From the NCBI GenBank assembly GCA_028714895.1, contig JAQTLM010000012.1:16291-80290 (forward strand): a stretch of 64,000 nucleotides of DNA. The letters are read 5' to 3'. The DNA is from Gallionella sp. (GTDB lineage: Bacteria; Pseudomonadota; Gammaproteobacteria; Burkholderiales; Gallionellaceae). The notes under the pieces were generated by a model. That model was not told the DNA's origin. It saw only the letters and a list, made by a program, of their open reading frames with translations, and ran no database searches. The position numbers and the translations under genes are program-made. This document shows positions 16,756-26,633 of the stretch, one piece after another; the stretch's first letter is position 1; the number at the start of each line of letters is the position of its first letter.

Positions 16756-17826
16756 ATGAAAGTTAACGGAACCCCGTTTCGCACCATCTGGCCCACCGCC
16801 GACGCGGTGGAGATTATCGACCAGACCAGGTTGCCGCATATGTTTGCCACGCTGCGCCTGAACACCATGCGCGACGCCGAGCGCGCAATACGCGACATGC
16901 AAGTGCGCGGTGCGCCGCTGATCGGCGTAACGGCGGCTTACGGCGTGGCGCTGGCGATGCGGGATGATGCCTCGGACGCCGCGTTGGCTGACGCTTGCAG
17001 CGTGCTACTCGCGGCGCGCCCGACGGCGGTGAACCTGCGCTGGGGAGTAGAGAAGATGCGCGCGCTGTTGGCGCCTCTGCCCGAAAGCGAACGCGCAACT
17101 GCGGCCTGGCAGGAAGCGGCGCGCATCGCCGATGAGGACGTGGCGATCAATGCGGCTATCGGCAAGCATGGTAGCGAAATTGTCCGCGCCATTCATCAGC
17201 ACAAGAATGCCACAGTAAATATCCTTACCCATTGCAACGCCGGCTGGCTGGCGACGGTGGATTGGGGCACGGCGTTGGCACCTATCTATGCCGCATTCGA
17301 CGCGGGTATTCCGCTGCATGTGTGGGTGGATGAGACCCGTCCGCGCAACCAGGGCGCCAGCCTGACTGCATGGGAACTCGGCCAGCACGGTGTGCCGCAT
17401 ACCGTCATCGTCGATAACGCGGGCGGACATCTGATGCAACACGGCATGGTGGACATGGCGATCGTCGGCTGCGACCGCGTCACGGCGTGCGGCGATGTGT
17501 GCAACAAGATCGGCACCTATCTGAAAGCATTGGCCGCGCACGACAATGGCGTACCGTTCTATGTGGCGTTGCCCACCCCGACGATAGACTGGACACTGCA
17601 AGACGGCGTCAAGGAAATCCCCATCGAGGAGCGAGCGGAAGAAGAAGTGACGCATATCGCCGGGCTGTGCGACGACGGTCAGGTGCGCACCGTACAGGTC
17701 ACCCCGCGAGGTTCGCGCGCGGCCAACTACGGCTTCGACGTGACTCCGGCGCGGCTGGTGACGGGGTTGATTACCGAGCGCGGCGTGGTGGCGGCGGATG
17801 CGGGAGCAATGCGCACGCTGAAATAA
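16756..17826 (+). CDS. mtnA: S-methyl-5-thioribose-1-phosphate isomerase
   Basis: Isomerises methylthioribose-1-phosphate to methylthioribulose-1-phosphate. The 356-residue protein belongs to the eIF2B-related fold and shows [14 protein letters not shown], the catalytic Cys in [24 protein letters not shown], and the catalytic Asp in [11 protein letters not shown] (more often GADR). No mtnB, mtnC or mtnD is in the window. The gene that follows is an aldolase/dehydrogenase fusion, so the substrate produced here may be cleaved rather than dehydrated. Confidence 0.94.
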   Translation: MKVNGTPFRTIWPTADAVEIIDQTRLPHMFATLRLNTMRDAERAIRDMQVRGAPLIGVTAAYGVALAMRDDASDAALADACSVLLAARPTAVNLRWGVEKMRALLAPLPESERATAAWQEAARIADEDVAINAAIGKHGSEIVRAIHQHKNATVNILTHCNAGWLATVDWGTALAPIYAAFDAGIPLHVWVDETRPRNQGASLTAWELGQHGVPHTVIVDNAGGHLMQHGMVDMAIVGCDRVTACGDVCNKIGTYLKALAAHDNGVPFYVALPTPTIDWTLQDGVKEIPIEERAEEEVTHIAGLCDDGQVRTVQVTPRGSRAANYGFDVTPARLVTGLITERGVVAADAGAMRTLK

Positions 17827-17889
17827 AACCCTCACCCCCAACCCCTCTCCCGCCTGCGGGAGAGGGTGGCCGAAGGCCGGGAGAGGGGC
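17827..17889. repeat. Intergenic CTCTCCCGC...GCGGGAGAG palindrome
   Basis: CCTCTCCCGCCTGCGGGAGAGG hairpin followed by a GGCCGAAGGCC hairpin, a common intergenic repeat in proteobacteria. A sister copy of the first hairpin is at 60334-60356, inside the ABC ATPase gene. Confidence 0.75.
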
Positions 17890-17927
17890 GATGAGCAGCA
17901 TATAAATTCGCGAAATCAGGAATAGCA

Positions 17928-19895
17928 ATGGAAAACCTCTGGAACGATACAGAAGCAGGCAAGCAGCAGGGCATTCTGGCGGAGCGCGTTTATTCGTCGC
18001 GCCTGCTCGGCGCGAACCCGAACCTGGTGTTGCATGGCGGCGGCAACACTTCGGTGAAGGGCGTCAGCAAGAACATCTTCGGCGAGGATATGGAAACACT
18101 GTTCGTAAAGGGTAGCGGCTCCGACCTCGCCACGATAGAGGCCAAGGACTTCGTCGCGGTGCGCCTCGATGCGATGCTGAAGCTGTCGCGGCTGGAAAAG
18201 TTGTCGGACATCGATATGGCGCGCGAGCTCAAGCTGGCTTCCCTTGACCCGAATGCACCAGCGCCGTCGGTTGAAGCCATCCTGCACGCGCTGATCCCGC
18301 ACCGCTTTGTCGACCATACCCATGCCGACGCGATCGTGACGGTCACCAACACCGCCGATGGCGAGGCGCGTATCCGCGAGATTTACGGCGACGAAGTCAT
18401 CGTACTGCCTTACGTGATGCCGGGATTCGATCTCGCCAAATTATGCGCCGAAGTGTTTCCCAGACAGGCCACCTCACGCACCATCGGCATGGTGCTGATG
18501 AACCACGGCATCTTCAGCTTCGGGGATACGGCGAAGCAATCCTACGACCGGATGATAGAACTGGTCGGCCGCGCCGAGGATTACCTGAACCGGAACGCGG
18601 CATTGTTGCCAGCAACCGAAATTGCGCCCACCGCGAATTGGTTAGCGTTGCCGGAGTTGAGAAAGAAAGTTTCCGCTGCCGCCGGTTTTCCGCTGCTGTT
18701 GCGCAGCAACACCAATAGCGCCACGCTGGCTTTCGCGCGCCACCCTCTGGCGGCCAGCATTACGCAACGCGGCCCGGCCACGCCGGATCACGTGATCCGC
18801 ACCAAGCGTCTGCCGATGTTCGGACGCGATGTCGATGCCTACGCGCAGGCATACAAAAAATATTTCGAAAAAAATGTGCAAGCGGCCAAAACATCACTGA
18901 CGATGCTTGATCCCGCGCCGCGCGTCATCATCGACCCGGAGTTTGGCCTGGTTAGCGCAGGCCGTTCGGCGCGCGACACGCAGATCGTCGAGGACATCTA
19001 TCTGCATACGCAGGGCATCATCCTGCGCGGCGAAAAACTCGGCGGCTATCAGGCGCTGGGCGAGGCCCCGCTGTTCAGCATGGAATACTGGGACCTCGAA
19101 CAGGCCAAGCTGAAAAAAGCCGGCGCGCCGAAAGCGTTCGCCGGCGAGGTCGCGCTGGTGACCGGCGCGGCATCCGGCATCGGCAAGGCCTGCGTGCAAT
19201 CGTTCCTGAACCGGGGCGCGGCGGTGGTGGCGGTGGACATCAATCCGGCCGTGGAGACTTCATTCAGCAACCGTGAAGACTATCTCGGCATCACCGCAGA
19301 CCTGACCTCGTTGCAGGACATCCGGCGCGTCATCGAGCAGACACTGCGCCGCTATGGCGGGCTCGACATGCTGGTGCTGAACGCGGGCATTTTCCCCGGC
19401 GGCAAGAAGATAGCGGCGCTGTCTGACGACGAGTGGCGCAAGGTCATGGCGGTCAACCTGGATTCCAACCTGGCGATCATGCGCGAGACGCACCCGTTGC
19501 TGAAAGCGGCGCCGAGGTATGGCCGCGTCGTGGTGAATGGCTCGAAGAACGTTCCGGCGCCGGGGCCGGGTGCGGTGGCCTATTCCGCGTCCAAGGCGGC
19601 GCTGACGCAGGTAGCGCGCGTGGCTGCACTGGAGTGGGGCGCGGACGCGATCAGGATCAACCTGGTGCATCCGAACGCGGTGTTCGACACCGGCATCTGG
19701 ACCCCGGAAGTACTGCAGCAGCGCGCTACCCATTACGGCATGAGCATCGACGATTACAAGCGCAACAATGTGTTGCATGAGGAGGTCACCAGCAAGGACG
19801 TTGCGGAGTTGATCGCGGAAATGTGCGGTACGCTGTTCGCGAAGATCACCGGCGCTCAAGTACCGATCGACGGCGGCAACGAGCGGGTGATCTAA
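17928..19895 (+). CDS. Class II aldolase / short-chain dehydrogenase fusion
   Basis: 655 residues. Residues about 1-400 are a class II (zinc) aldolase of the rhamnulose-1-phosphate aldolase type: HGGGNTSVKG, KGSGSDLA, the metal ligands in VDHTHADAIV and LMNHGIFSFG. Residues about 405-655 are a classical SDR: VTGAASGIGKA for NAD(P), NAG, catalytic Ser in VVNGSKN, and YSASKAALTQ (YxxxK). Related fusions are usually annotated as rhamnose-pathway enzymes, but no other rhamnose gene is here; the neighbours are mtnP, apt and mtnA. A plausible role is cleavage of methylthioribulose-1-phosphate (or 5-deoxyribulose-1-phosphate) to DHAP and an aldehyde, which the SDR domain then oxidises or reduces. 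That substrate assignment is inference. Confidence 0.85.
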   Translation: MENLWNDTEAGKQQGILAERVYSSRLLGANPNLVLHGGGNTSVKGVSKNIFGEDMETLFVKGSGSDLATIEAKDFVAVRLDAMLKLSRLEKLSDIDMARELKLASLDPNAPAPSVEAILHALIPHRFVDHTHADAIVTVTNTADGEARIREIYGDEVIVLPYVMPGFDLAKLCAEVFPRQATSRTIGMVLMNHGIFSFGDTAKQSYDRMIELVGRAEDYLNRNAALLPATEIAPTANWLALPELRKKVSAAAGFPLLLRSNTNSATLAFARHPLAASITQRGPATPDHVIRTKRLPMFGRDVDAYAQAYKKYFEKNVQAAKTSLTMLDPAPRVIIDPEFGLVSAGRSARDTQIVEDIYLHTQGIILRGEKLGGYQALGEAPLFSMEYWDLEQAKLKKAGAPKAFAGEVALVTGAASGIGKACVQSFLNRGAAVVAVDINPAVETSFSNREDYLGITADLTSLQDIRRVIEQTLRRYGGLDMLVLNAGIFPGGKKIAALSDDEWRKVMAVNLDSNLAIMRETHPLLKAAPRYGRVVVNGSKNVPAPGPGAVAYSASKAALTQVARVAALEWGADAIRINLVHPNAVFDTGIWTPEVLQQRATHYGMSIDDYKRNNVLHEEVTSKDVAELIAEMCGTLFAKITGAQVPIDGGNERVI

Positions 19896-19921
19896 ACGAT
19901 CAAATAGGGAATTCAGCTTTT

Positions 19922-19996
19922 TGGTGTCCTCGACAGGAATCGAACCTGTAATTGACCCTTAGGAGGGGCCGGTTATATCCATTTAACTACGGGGAC
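19922..19996 (-). tRNA. tRNA-Arg (anticodon CCT)
   Basis: Read on the minus strand, the 75-base gene starts GTCCCCG and ends CGAGGACACCA with an encoded CCA. The D-arm TAGTTAAATGGATATAA and T-loop GGTTCGATTCC are standard, and the anticodon loop CTCCTAA gives CCT, decoding AGG. It closely resembles enterobacterial tRNA-Arg(CCT). No integrase or attachment duplication is seen next to it. Confidence 0.96.
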
Positions 19997-20070
19997 AACT
20001 TGACTGCGGAAGCAGCGGGCGCATTCTAGCTTAAACGCAGCGTAATCAGAACCCGCCCGATAGTCCAATC

Positions 20071-21246
20071 ATGAAAAAACATAAATTACCCGCCACCGTC
20101 ATCGCCATCGGGGTGGTCAGTTTTATGAATGACCTGGCTTCGGAAATGGTGACGCCGTTCATCCCGATCCTGATCGCCACCGTGCTGGGCGCCGGGCCGG
20201 TGATACTCGGGCTGGTGGAGGGCGTGGCGGATGCGGCGGCGAGTTTCCTCAAGCTGTGGGCGGGGCGCTATTCGGACGTCAAGCATGGCCGCCGCAAACA
20301 GTTGATGGTGTTCGGCTACGGGTTGTCCAACCTGGCGCGCCCGTTGCTGGCGCTGGCGTCGAGCTGGGGCGCGCTGCTGCTGCTGCGCAGCCTGGACCGC
20401 GCCGGCAAGGGTTTGCGCAATGCGCCGCGCGATGCGTTGCTGGCGGATAGCGCGCATTCAGACATTCACGGTTTTGCCTACGGCTTCCACCGCGCGATGG
20501 ATAACGCCGGCGCGCTGGGCGGCACGCTGCTCGCCGTCGCCGCGTTGAGCTGGTTGCACTGGTCGGTGAGCGAGGTGATTCTGTGGTCGGCACTACCCGG
20601 CGCGCTGGTGCTGCTGGTGCTGATCATCGGTGTGCGCGAGCCACCGCACCCGGCAGTGGAAGAAAAAAAGCCACAAGCGCCGCTGGCCTGGGCTGCGCTA
20701 TCGCACAACATGCGCCGCTATTTGTGGGTGCTGGTGTTGTTCACCTTTGCGCGCGTCTCGGAGAGTTTCATCCTGCTGCGCGGCAACGAGCTGGGCATGA
20801 GTGTGGTGCAGTTGCTGCTGTTGTGGGCGGCGCTGAACCTCGCCAAATCGGCGGCATCGCTGCTCGGCGGGCACATGGCGGATAAGTTCGGCATACGCCG
20901 TTTGAGCCTGGTCAGCTGGTCGGGTTATGCCGTGAGTTTTGTCGCACTCGGCCTGGTTGAGCAGGGCAACGCGTTGTGGGCCTGCACCCTGCTGTATGGC
21001 CTGCTGACCGGCCTGGGCGAAGGCTCGGAGCGTGCATTGATCAGCCTGTATGCCGACGAACGCGAGCGCGGCACGGCGTTTGGCTGGTATCATCTCGCCG
21101 TCGGCCTGAGCGCCATTCCCGCCGGATTGTTGTTTGGCACGGTATGGCATTACTGGAATGCCGGGGTCGCATTTTTGTTTGCCGGGGCATTGGCCTCGCT
21201 GTGTGTGCTGCTGCTGCGCTTTTGGAGTTTCAATGACCCGGCATGA
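20071..21246 (+). CDS. MFS transporter, substrate unknown
   Basis: 391 residues, about 12 membrane helices. The N-terminus reads VSFMNDLASEMVTPFIP, and the MFS loop 2-3 motif appears as GRYSDVKHGRRKQLM; RAGKGLRNAPRDALL lies in the following region. These segments match a widespread bacterial MFS subfamily without known substrate. It lies just upstream of an ABC-F gene on the same strand, with nothing that predicts a substrate. Confidence 0.88.
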   Translation: MKKHKLPATVIAIGVVSFMNDLASEMVTPFIPILIATVLGAGPVILGLVEGVADAAASFLKLWAGRYSDVKHGRRKQLMVFGYGLSNLARPLLALASSWGALLLLRSLDRAGKGLRNAPRDALLADSAHSDIHGFAYGFHRAMDNAGALGGTLLAVAALSWLHWSVSEVILWSALPGALVLLVLIIGVREPPHPAVEEKKPQAPLAWAALSHNMRRYLWVLVLFTFARVSESFILLRGNELGMSVVQLLLLWAALNLAKSAASLLGGHMADKFGIRRLSLVSWSGYAVSFVALGLVEQGNALWACTLLYGLLTGLGEGSERALISLYADERERGTAFGWYHLAVGLSAIPAGLLFGTVWHYWNAGVAFLFAGALASLCVLLLRFWSFNDPA

Positions 21247-21312
21247 TTTCCATAAATAGTTACCAATCTGCTCTTTTCAATTAATCGTTTCATTTCAACA
21301 AGTAACTCATTT

Positions 21313-23247
21313 ATGCCAATTATTTCATTAGACAAGGCGTGCCTCGCATTCGGGCACGTTGCGCTGCTCGACCACGCCGATTTTCAACTCGACGAGGGCG
21401 AGCGCGTCGGCTTGATCGGGCGCAACGGCGGCGGCAAGTCGAGCATGATGCGCGTGCTGGCCGGGCAGGGGAATCTCGATGACGGGCTGGTGTGGCGCGC
21501 ACCGACCGCGCGGATCTGCTACGTCAGCCAGGAGCCGGTGCTGAATGCCGATGACACGGTGTTCGATGCGGTGGCGCAAGGCCTGGGCGATTTGCATACG
21601 CTGCTCAGCGATTATCATCATGTCTCCCATCAATTATCCGAACCGGATGCGGACGTGGAAAAGCTGCTGGAAGAGATGCAACACTTGCAGACACAACTCG
21701 AAGCGCAGAACGGCTGGTCGGTACAGGCGCGCATCGAAACCGCGATTGCGCGTCTTGATCTGGATCCCGACAAACGCGTTGGCGACATGTCCGGTGGGCA
21801 GCGCAAGCGGGTGGCATTGGCGCAGGCATTGGTGGCCGAACCGGATGTGCTGATCCTCGACGAGCCGACCAACCATCTGGATTTCGAGTCGATCGAATGG
21901 CTGGAAGGGCTGCTGAACAACTTTGTCGGCGCGGTGTTGTTCGTCACGCATGACCGGCGCTTTCTGGACAATGTCGCCACGCGTATCATCGAACTGGATC
22001 GCGGCAAGTTGGCAAGCTTCCCCGGCAACTTTTCCGCCTATCAGGCGATCAAGGAACGCATGTTGAGCGACGAGGCGGTGGTGAACGCCAAGTTCGACAA
22101 GGTGCTGGCGCAGGAAGAAGTGTGGATACGCCAGGGCGTCAAGGCGCGCCGTGTACGCAACGAAGGCCGCGTGCTGCGCCTGGAACAATTGCGCCGCGAC
22201 CGTTCAGCGCGCCGTGAAAAACTTGGCAAGGTCGAGATGACTGTGGACACCGGCGAGCGTTCCGGCAAGCTGGTCGCGGAACTCAGCAACGTCTGCAAAT
22301 CGTTTGGCGAACGCAAGATCATCGACGATTTTTCCTGCCGCATCCAGCGCGGCGACAAGATTGGCCTGCTCGGTCCGAATGGCGCGGGCAAGAGCACGCT
22401 GCTCAAGATCATTCTCGGTCAAATGGAACCGGACTCAGGGCAGGTCAAGCTCGGCACGAAGATTTCAGTCGCGTATTTCGACCAGTTGCGCGAGCAACTG
22501 GATGACGAGGCGACGCTGGCCGACACCATCAGCCAAGGTTCGGATTTTGTCGAAATCGGCGGGCAGAAGAAGCACGTCATCAGCTATCTCGGCGATTTCC
22601 TGTTTGCACCGGAACGCGCCCGTTCCCCGGTCAAGAGCTGCTCCGGCGGCGAACGCAACCGCTTGCTGCTGGCAAGGCTGTTCACCCAGCCCTCCAACGT
22701 GCTGGTGCTTGACGAGCCGACCAACGATCTCGATATTGAGACGCTGGAACTGCTCGAAGAATTGCTGGCGAACTATGACGGTACGCTGTTTCTGGTCAGC
22801 CATGACCGCGCGTTTCTCGATAACGTGGTCACGCAGGTGATCGCCTTTGAGGGTGACGGCAAGCTGATCGAATATGCCGGCGGCTATGAGGACTGGGTGC
22901 GGGTAAAGAAATACCAGACATCGGTTTCGTCTGCTACATCTGGAGCAACCGCCAAGCCGCCCGTTGCAACGACACCGCGTGGTGCCGTTGCATCAGCAGA
23001 AAAACCCAAAGCCATCAGCAAACTCAGCCACAAGGAAGCGCGCGAGCTGGAAGAGCTGCCCAAGCGCATCGAGGTATTGGAGCGTGAGCAGATCGACATC
23101 GCCGCACATCTGGCGGATGGCACGCTATACCGCAGCGATGCCAAACGTGCCAAGCAACTGCAAGCGCGCAACGAGGAAATCGGGGCGGAAATATCGGCGG
23201 CAATGCAACGCTGGGAGGAATTGGAACAGCGTTCATTAGCCATGTAA
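21313..23247 (+). CDS. uup: ABC-F family ATPase, Uup type
   Basis: A soluble twin ATPase that acts on ribosomes/DNA structures rather than transport. 644 residues with two nucleotide-binding domains: Walker A GRNGGGKSS and GPNGAGKST, signatures MSGGQRKRVAL and CSGGERNRLLL, Walker B VLILDEPTNHLD and VLVLDEPTNDLD. The inter-domain arm is rich in Arg/Glu. A C-terminal ~90-residue basic coiled coil (from about residue 550) is the DNA-binding extension that distinguishes Uup from EttA and YheS. Confidence 0.93.
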   Translation: MPIISLDKACLAFGHVALLDHADFQLDEGERVGLIGRNGGGKSSMMRVLAGQGNLDDGLVWRAPTARICYVSQEPVLNADDTVFDAVAQGLGDLHTLLSDYHHVSHQLSEPDADVEKLLEEMQHLQTQLEAQNGWSVQARIETAIARLDLDPDKRVGDMSGGQRKRVALAQALVAEPDVLILDEPTNHLDFESIEWLEGLLNNFVGAVLFVTHDRRFLDNVATRIIELDRGKLASFPGNFSAYQAIKERMLSDEAVVNAKFDKVLAQEEVWIRQGVKARRVRNEGRVLRLEQLRRDRSARREKLGKVEMTVDTGERSGKLVAELSNVCKSFGERKIIDDFSCRIQRGDKIGLLGPNGAGKSTLLKIILGQMEPDSGQVKLGTKISVAYFDQLREQLDDEATLADTISQGSDFVEIGGQKKHVISYLGDFLFAPERARSPVKSCSGGERNRLLLARLFTQPSNVLVLDEPTNDLDIETLELLEELLANYDGTLFLVSHDRAFLDNVVTQVIAFEGDGKLIEYAGGYEDWVRVKKYQTSVSSATSGATAKPPVATTPRGAVASAEKPKAISKLSHKEARELEELPKRIEVLEREQIDIAAHLADGTLYRSDAKRAKQLQARNEEIGAEISAAMQRWEELEQRSLAM

Positions 23248-23293
23248 TTCCAATTTGCAATAGAAACTGGAGTAAGCAATAAAACGTGGAAGG

Positions 23294-25846
23294 TTAGCCT
23301 TGCGCGCGCAACACACCCTTCACCGCCGCGCTGAGCGGCAGGACACAGCAGGCGGCCAGTACGCCGATACCGAGGATATGCGGCGCATCTCCGGAGAAAT
23401 GGAATAGTTCGCGCAATACCGGGATGCTTAACACCAGCGCCAGTCCGGCGCTGCCGCCCAGCACGATCCACCACAGCGCCGGATTCTGCCGCGACCATGC
23501 GCCTTGCCAAGACGCATCCAGTGAGCGGTTGCTGAATACCAGCGCGATATTTCCCGCCACCATTGCCGCGAACACCAGCGCGCGCACGGTATTTTCGCCA
23601 AGGCCTTGTGACAATGCCCAAGCATAAATCGCGGCGGCAACCGCGAAAGCCGCCAGTCCCTGCAGCAGGCAGCCGGCCATCAGCCTGCCGCCGAACAGCG
23701 GCTCATTCGCCGGCCGGGGCGGACGCTGCATGAGATTTTTTTCTTCCGCTTCCGCCTCGAAAAAAATCGAGCAGGCAGGGTCGATGATCAGCTGCAGAAA
23801 CATGATATGCGCGGGCAGCAGCAATAACGGTTCGCCGAGCAGCACCGGCAGCAAGGCCATGCCGATGATGGGAATGTGCACCGCCAGCGCATAGCTCATC
23901 GCCTTGCGCAGGTTGTCGTAGATGCGCCGACCCAGGCGGATCGCGGCGACCAGCGAGGCAAAGTCGTCGCCGAGCAGCACCAGGCCGGCGGCCTCGCGCG
24001 CCACGTCGGTGCCGCGCTTGCCCATGGCAACGCCGATATGCGCGGCCTTGAGGGCGGGCGCGTCGTTCACGCCGTCGCCGGTCATCGCGACGATCTCGCC
24101 GTTGGCCTTGAAGGCTTCCACGAGGCGCAGTTTCTGTTGCGGCACGATGCGCGCGAATACCTGCACGTCGCGCAGCCGGGAACGCAACGCTTCATCGGAT
24201 AACTTATACAGTTCGCTGCCGGTCAAGACCTGCGTGCAGGGCAGGCCGAGTTCGCCTGCGATGGCCTGCGCGGTGCGCGCATGGTCGCCGGTGATCATCG
24301 CGACCCGGATGCCCGCCGTGCGACACTGTGCGATGGCCTCCGGTACATCGGCGCGCAGCGGGTCCTGCAGGCCGAGCAAGCCGACAAACGAAAATTCGAT
24401 GTCATGCTGTTGTGCCGGCCACTGGCATTCTGGTCCCTGGCCCGGCTTGAGCGCGGCGCGCGCCACGCCCAGCACGCGCAGGCCCTGATCGGCCATTTCG
24501 GCGGCGACCTGTGCGATGGCCTCGGCCTGTGCTGCGGGCAGGTGGCACAGGTCGATGATCGCTTCCGGCGCGCCTTTGGCCGCCACCATGTGCTGCGGCT
24601 GCCCGTCGCCTTGCCAGACATGCGACATGGCCAGCAATTCCGGCGACAGGCTGTATTCATGCACCAGCTGCCACTCCTCATGCAGGTGCTCGCTGCCGCT
24701 CAGGGTGCGTTTGCCCAATTCGTGCAAGGCGCGCTCCATCGGGTCGAACGGCGCGCGTTCGCTGGCCAGAATGCCGAATTCCACCAGTTCGTGCCACGGT
24801 TCGGGCAAGTCGCTGTGGCTGTCCACTTGCAGCATTTGCCCGCCGCTGTACAGCCTGCGGATCACCATGCGGTTTTCGGTCAGCGTGCCGGTCTTGTCGG
24901 TGCACAGCACGGTGGCGGCGCCGAGCGTCTCGATGGCATCCAGCCGCCGCGTCAGCACGTTGTAACGCGAGATGCGCCATGCGCCGAGCGCCATGAACAC
25001 CGACAGGATCACCGGAAATTCCTCCGGCAGTGACGCCATCGCGAGCGTGATGCCGGCCAGCAATGCATCCAGCCAGTGGCCCCGTGAAAAACCGTAGGCG
25101 AGCACCAGTAACAGGCACAGCGCGCCGGCCAATATTGCCAAGCGGCGCACCAGCCGTCCGGTCTGGATACGCAGCGGCGACTCGCCTCGGCGGGCACTTT
25201 CCAGCGCTTTGCCGATTTGCCCGATGGCGCTGGATTTGCCGGTGGCCGTCACCAGGCCGATGCCGCTGCCTTGCACCAGCACCGTCCCGGCGTACACGAA
25301 CGGCTGATCGTCGCCGCCCGGCTGGCGCGCTGCCATGTCCGGGCTGCCTGTTTGTTTGCGCACCGCAACCGACTCGCCGGTCAGCAGGGATTCGTCGGCA
25401 AGCAGGTCGTTGCAGGAAAGCAGCACGGCATCTGCGGCGACGCGATCCCCTTCGGTGAGCAGCAGCAGGTCGCCCGGCACCACTTCGCGTCCTGCGATGC
25501 GTTGCTGCCGGCCATCGCGCAACACCAGCGCGCGCGGGCTGGATAGGTCGCGCAACGCTTCCAGCACCCGTTCGCTCTTGTGCTCCTGAAACACGGTCAG
25601 GGCGATGATGAGCAGCACAAAAAACAGCAGCATCAGCGCGTCTTCGACATCGCCCAGCAGCAGGTAGATACCGCCCGCCGCAATCAGCAGCAGGAACATC
25701 GGTTCGCGCAACACATCGGCGATCATGTGCCATACCCGGCGCGGCTGCGGCGGGCTCAGCTCGTTGTAGCCGGATGCGGCAAGGCGTTGCTGTACCTCTG
25801 CCGTGCTTAACCCGGAAACTGGTTGGTCATTGTGTATTGTGCTCAT
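23294..25846 (-). CDS. Cation-transporting P-type ATPase (P2-like)
   Basis: 850 residues. It has the N-terminal cation ATPase domain, the actuator motif LTGESVAV, the phosphorylation site CTDKTGTLTEN (Asp317), the hinge MTGDGVNDAPALKAAHIGVAMG, and a C-terminal set of membrane helices. The fourth-helix ion site, PEGLP in classic Ca ATPases, is PEEFP (MASLPEEFPVIL), so the ion (Ca, Mn or another cation) cannot be assigned. Convergent with the ABC-F gene, with a 46-base gap. Confidence 0.92.
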   Translation of the reverse strand: MSTIHNDQPVSGLSTAEVQQRLAASGYNELSPPQPRRVWHMIADVLREPMFLLLIAAGGIYLLLGDVEDALMLLFFVLLIIALTVFQEHKSERVLEALRDLSSPRALVLRDGRQQRIAGREVVPGDLLLLTEGDRVAADAVLLSCNDLLADESLLTGESVAVRKQTGSPDMAARQPGGDDQPFVYAGTVLVQGSGIGLVTATGKSSAIGQIGKALESARRGESPLRIQTGRLVRRLAILAGALCLLLVLAYGFSRGHWLDALLAGITLAMASLPEEFPVILSVFMALGAWRISRYNVLTRRLDAIETLGAATVLCTDKTGTLTENRMVIRRLYSGGQMLQVDSHSDLPEPWHELVEFGILASERAPFDPMERALHELGKRTLSGSEHLHEEWQLVHEYSLSPELLAMSHVWQGDGQPQHMVAAKGAPEAIIDLCHLPAAQAEAIAQVAAEMADQGLRVLGVARAALKPGQGPECQWPAQQHDIEFSFVGLLGLQDPLRADVPEAIAQCRTAGIRVAMITGDHARTAQAIAGELGLPCTQVLTGSELYKLSDEALRSRLRDVQVFARIVPQQKLRLVEAFKANGEIVAMTGDGVNDAPALKAAHIGVAMGKRGTDVAREAAGLVLLGDDFASLVAAIRLGRRIYDNLRKAMSYALAVHIPIIGMALLPVLLGEPLLLLPAHIMFLQLIIDPACSIFFEAEAEEKNLMQRPPRPANEPLFGGRLMAGCLLQGLAAFAVAAAIYAWALSQGLGENTVRALVFAAMVAGNIALVFSNRSLDASWQGAWSRQNPALWWIVLGGSAGLALVLSIPVLRELFHFSGDAPHILGIGVLAACCVLPLSAAVKGVLRAQG

Positions 25847-26052
25847 GCCGGTGGATTCCGCACATTGCCAAGGGTTGAGGATACAGCGATAGCGGTTCGT
25901 GAGTAAATCGCAAAAATGCCAGGCGGATTATGGGGAACAAAAAAGGGCTGCACAGCAAATGCATTTCGGGTAAATTGCGCCCTCATTATTGGGCAACGGA
26001 ATCTCTCCGGAATAGCGTTATTCCACTGGTTCCGAAACTACAGGAGAAAGTT

Positions 26053-26574
26053 ATGACGCAATACAGCAAACGCATGGTAATCGTTCATTGGCTGACCTTG
26101 GCATTGGTGGTCGCTGCGTGGTTCCTGGGCCATGAACTGGATGAGGCAAGGCATGAAGAAGGCGCAACGATTGCCGGATACATTGCGCATGCGTTAGTGG
26201 GCGGCACAGTGTTGCTGTTGACGATATTGCGTTTGGCTTTCCGCAGCAAGGACGGCACGCCGCCGCCAGTCGGCCAATCACTGATGGACAAGGTAGCCAA
26301 GGGTATTCATCACGGGCTTTATGCCTTGCTGGTGCTGTTGCCGGTAAGCGGGCTTATGACCGTTGTGACGAGTGATGTGGGCAAGGCCTTGCTGGCAGGC
26401 GATGCAACCTTGCTTCCCAAGAAATTTACCGGCATAGTTCCCCATGATGTGCATGAGATGTTGGTGACGGTGCTGATCGTGCTGGTAGTGGTGCATATAC
26501 TGGGAGCAATCAAGCACCAGTTCATCATGAAAGACGGCCTGATGGAGCGGATGTCGCTGCGCAAAAAAGACTGA
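26053..26574 (+). CDS. Cytochrome b561-family membrane protein
   Basis: 173 residues, four membrane helices, with the typical start TQYSKRMVIVHWLTLALVV and histidines in helices 1, 2 (AHALVG), 3 (HHGLYALLVLLPVSG) and 4 (VVVHILGAIKHQF), consistent with two b hemes. Such small YodB-like proteins pass electrons between quinols and periplasmic acceptors. The ATG at 26053 follows AGGAGAAAG; an upstream frame to 25930 has no ribosome site and looks non-coding. No cytochrome partner gene is adjacent. Confidence 0.87.
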   Translation: MTQYSKRMVIVHWLTLALVVAAWFLGHELDEARHEEGATIAGYIAHALVGGTVLLLTILRLAFRSKDGTPPPVGQSLMDKVAKGIHHGLYALLVLLPVSGLMTVVTSDVGKALLAGDATLLPKKFTGIVPHDVHEMLVTVLIVLVVVHILGAIKHQFIMKDGLMERMSLRKKD

Positions 26575-26592
26575 TTTAGCAGCAAGCCCGGC

Positions 26593-26627
26593 GTAGGGGC
26601 GGGTCTGAGACCCGCCCTTTTGTTTTT
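26593..26627. terminator. REP-type hairpin acting as bidirectional terminator
   Basis: GGGCGGGTC-TGA-GACCCGCCC followed by TTTTGTTTTT, preceded by GTAG: a member of the GTAGGGGC REP family placed between two convergent genes. It has the form of an intrinsic terminator for the plus-strand cytochrome b561 gene. Confidence 0.75.
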
Positions 26628-26633
26628 GGGGTT

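Noticed and set aside
19922..19996. tRNA-Arg as an integration site of an island
   Set aside because: No integrase, no second copy of the tRNA end, and flanking genes look native.
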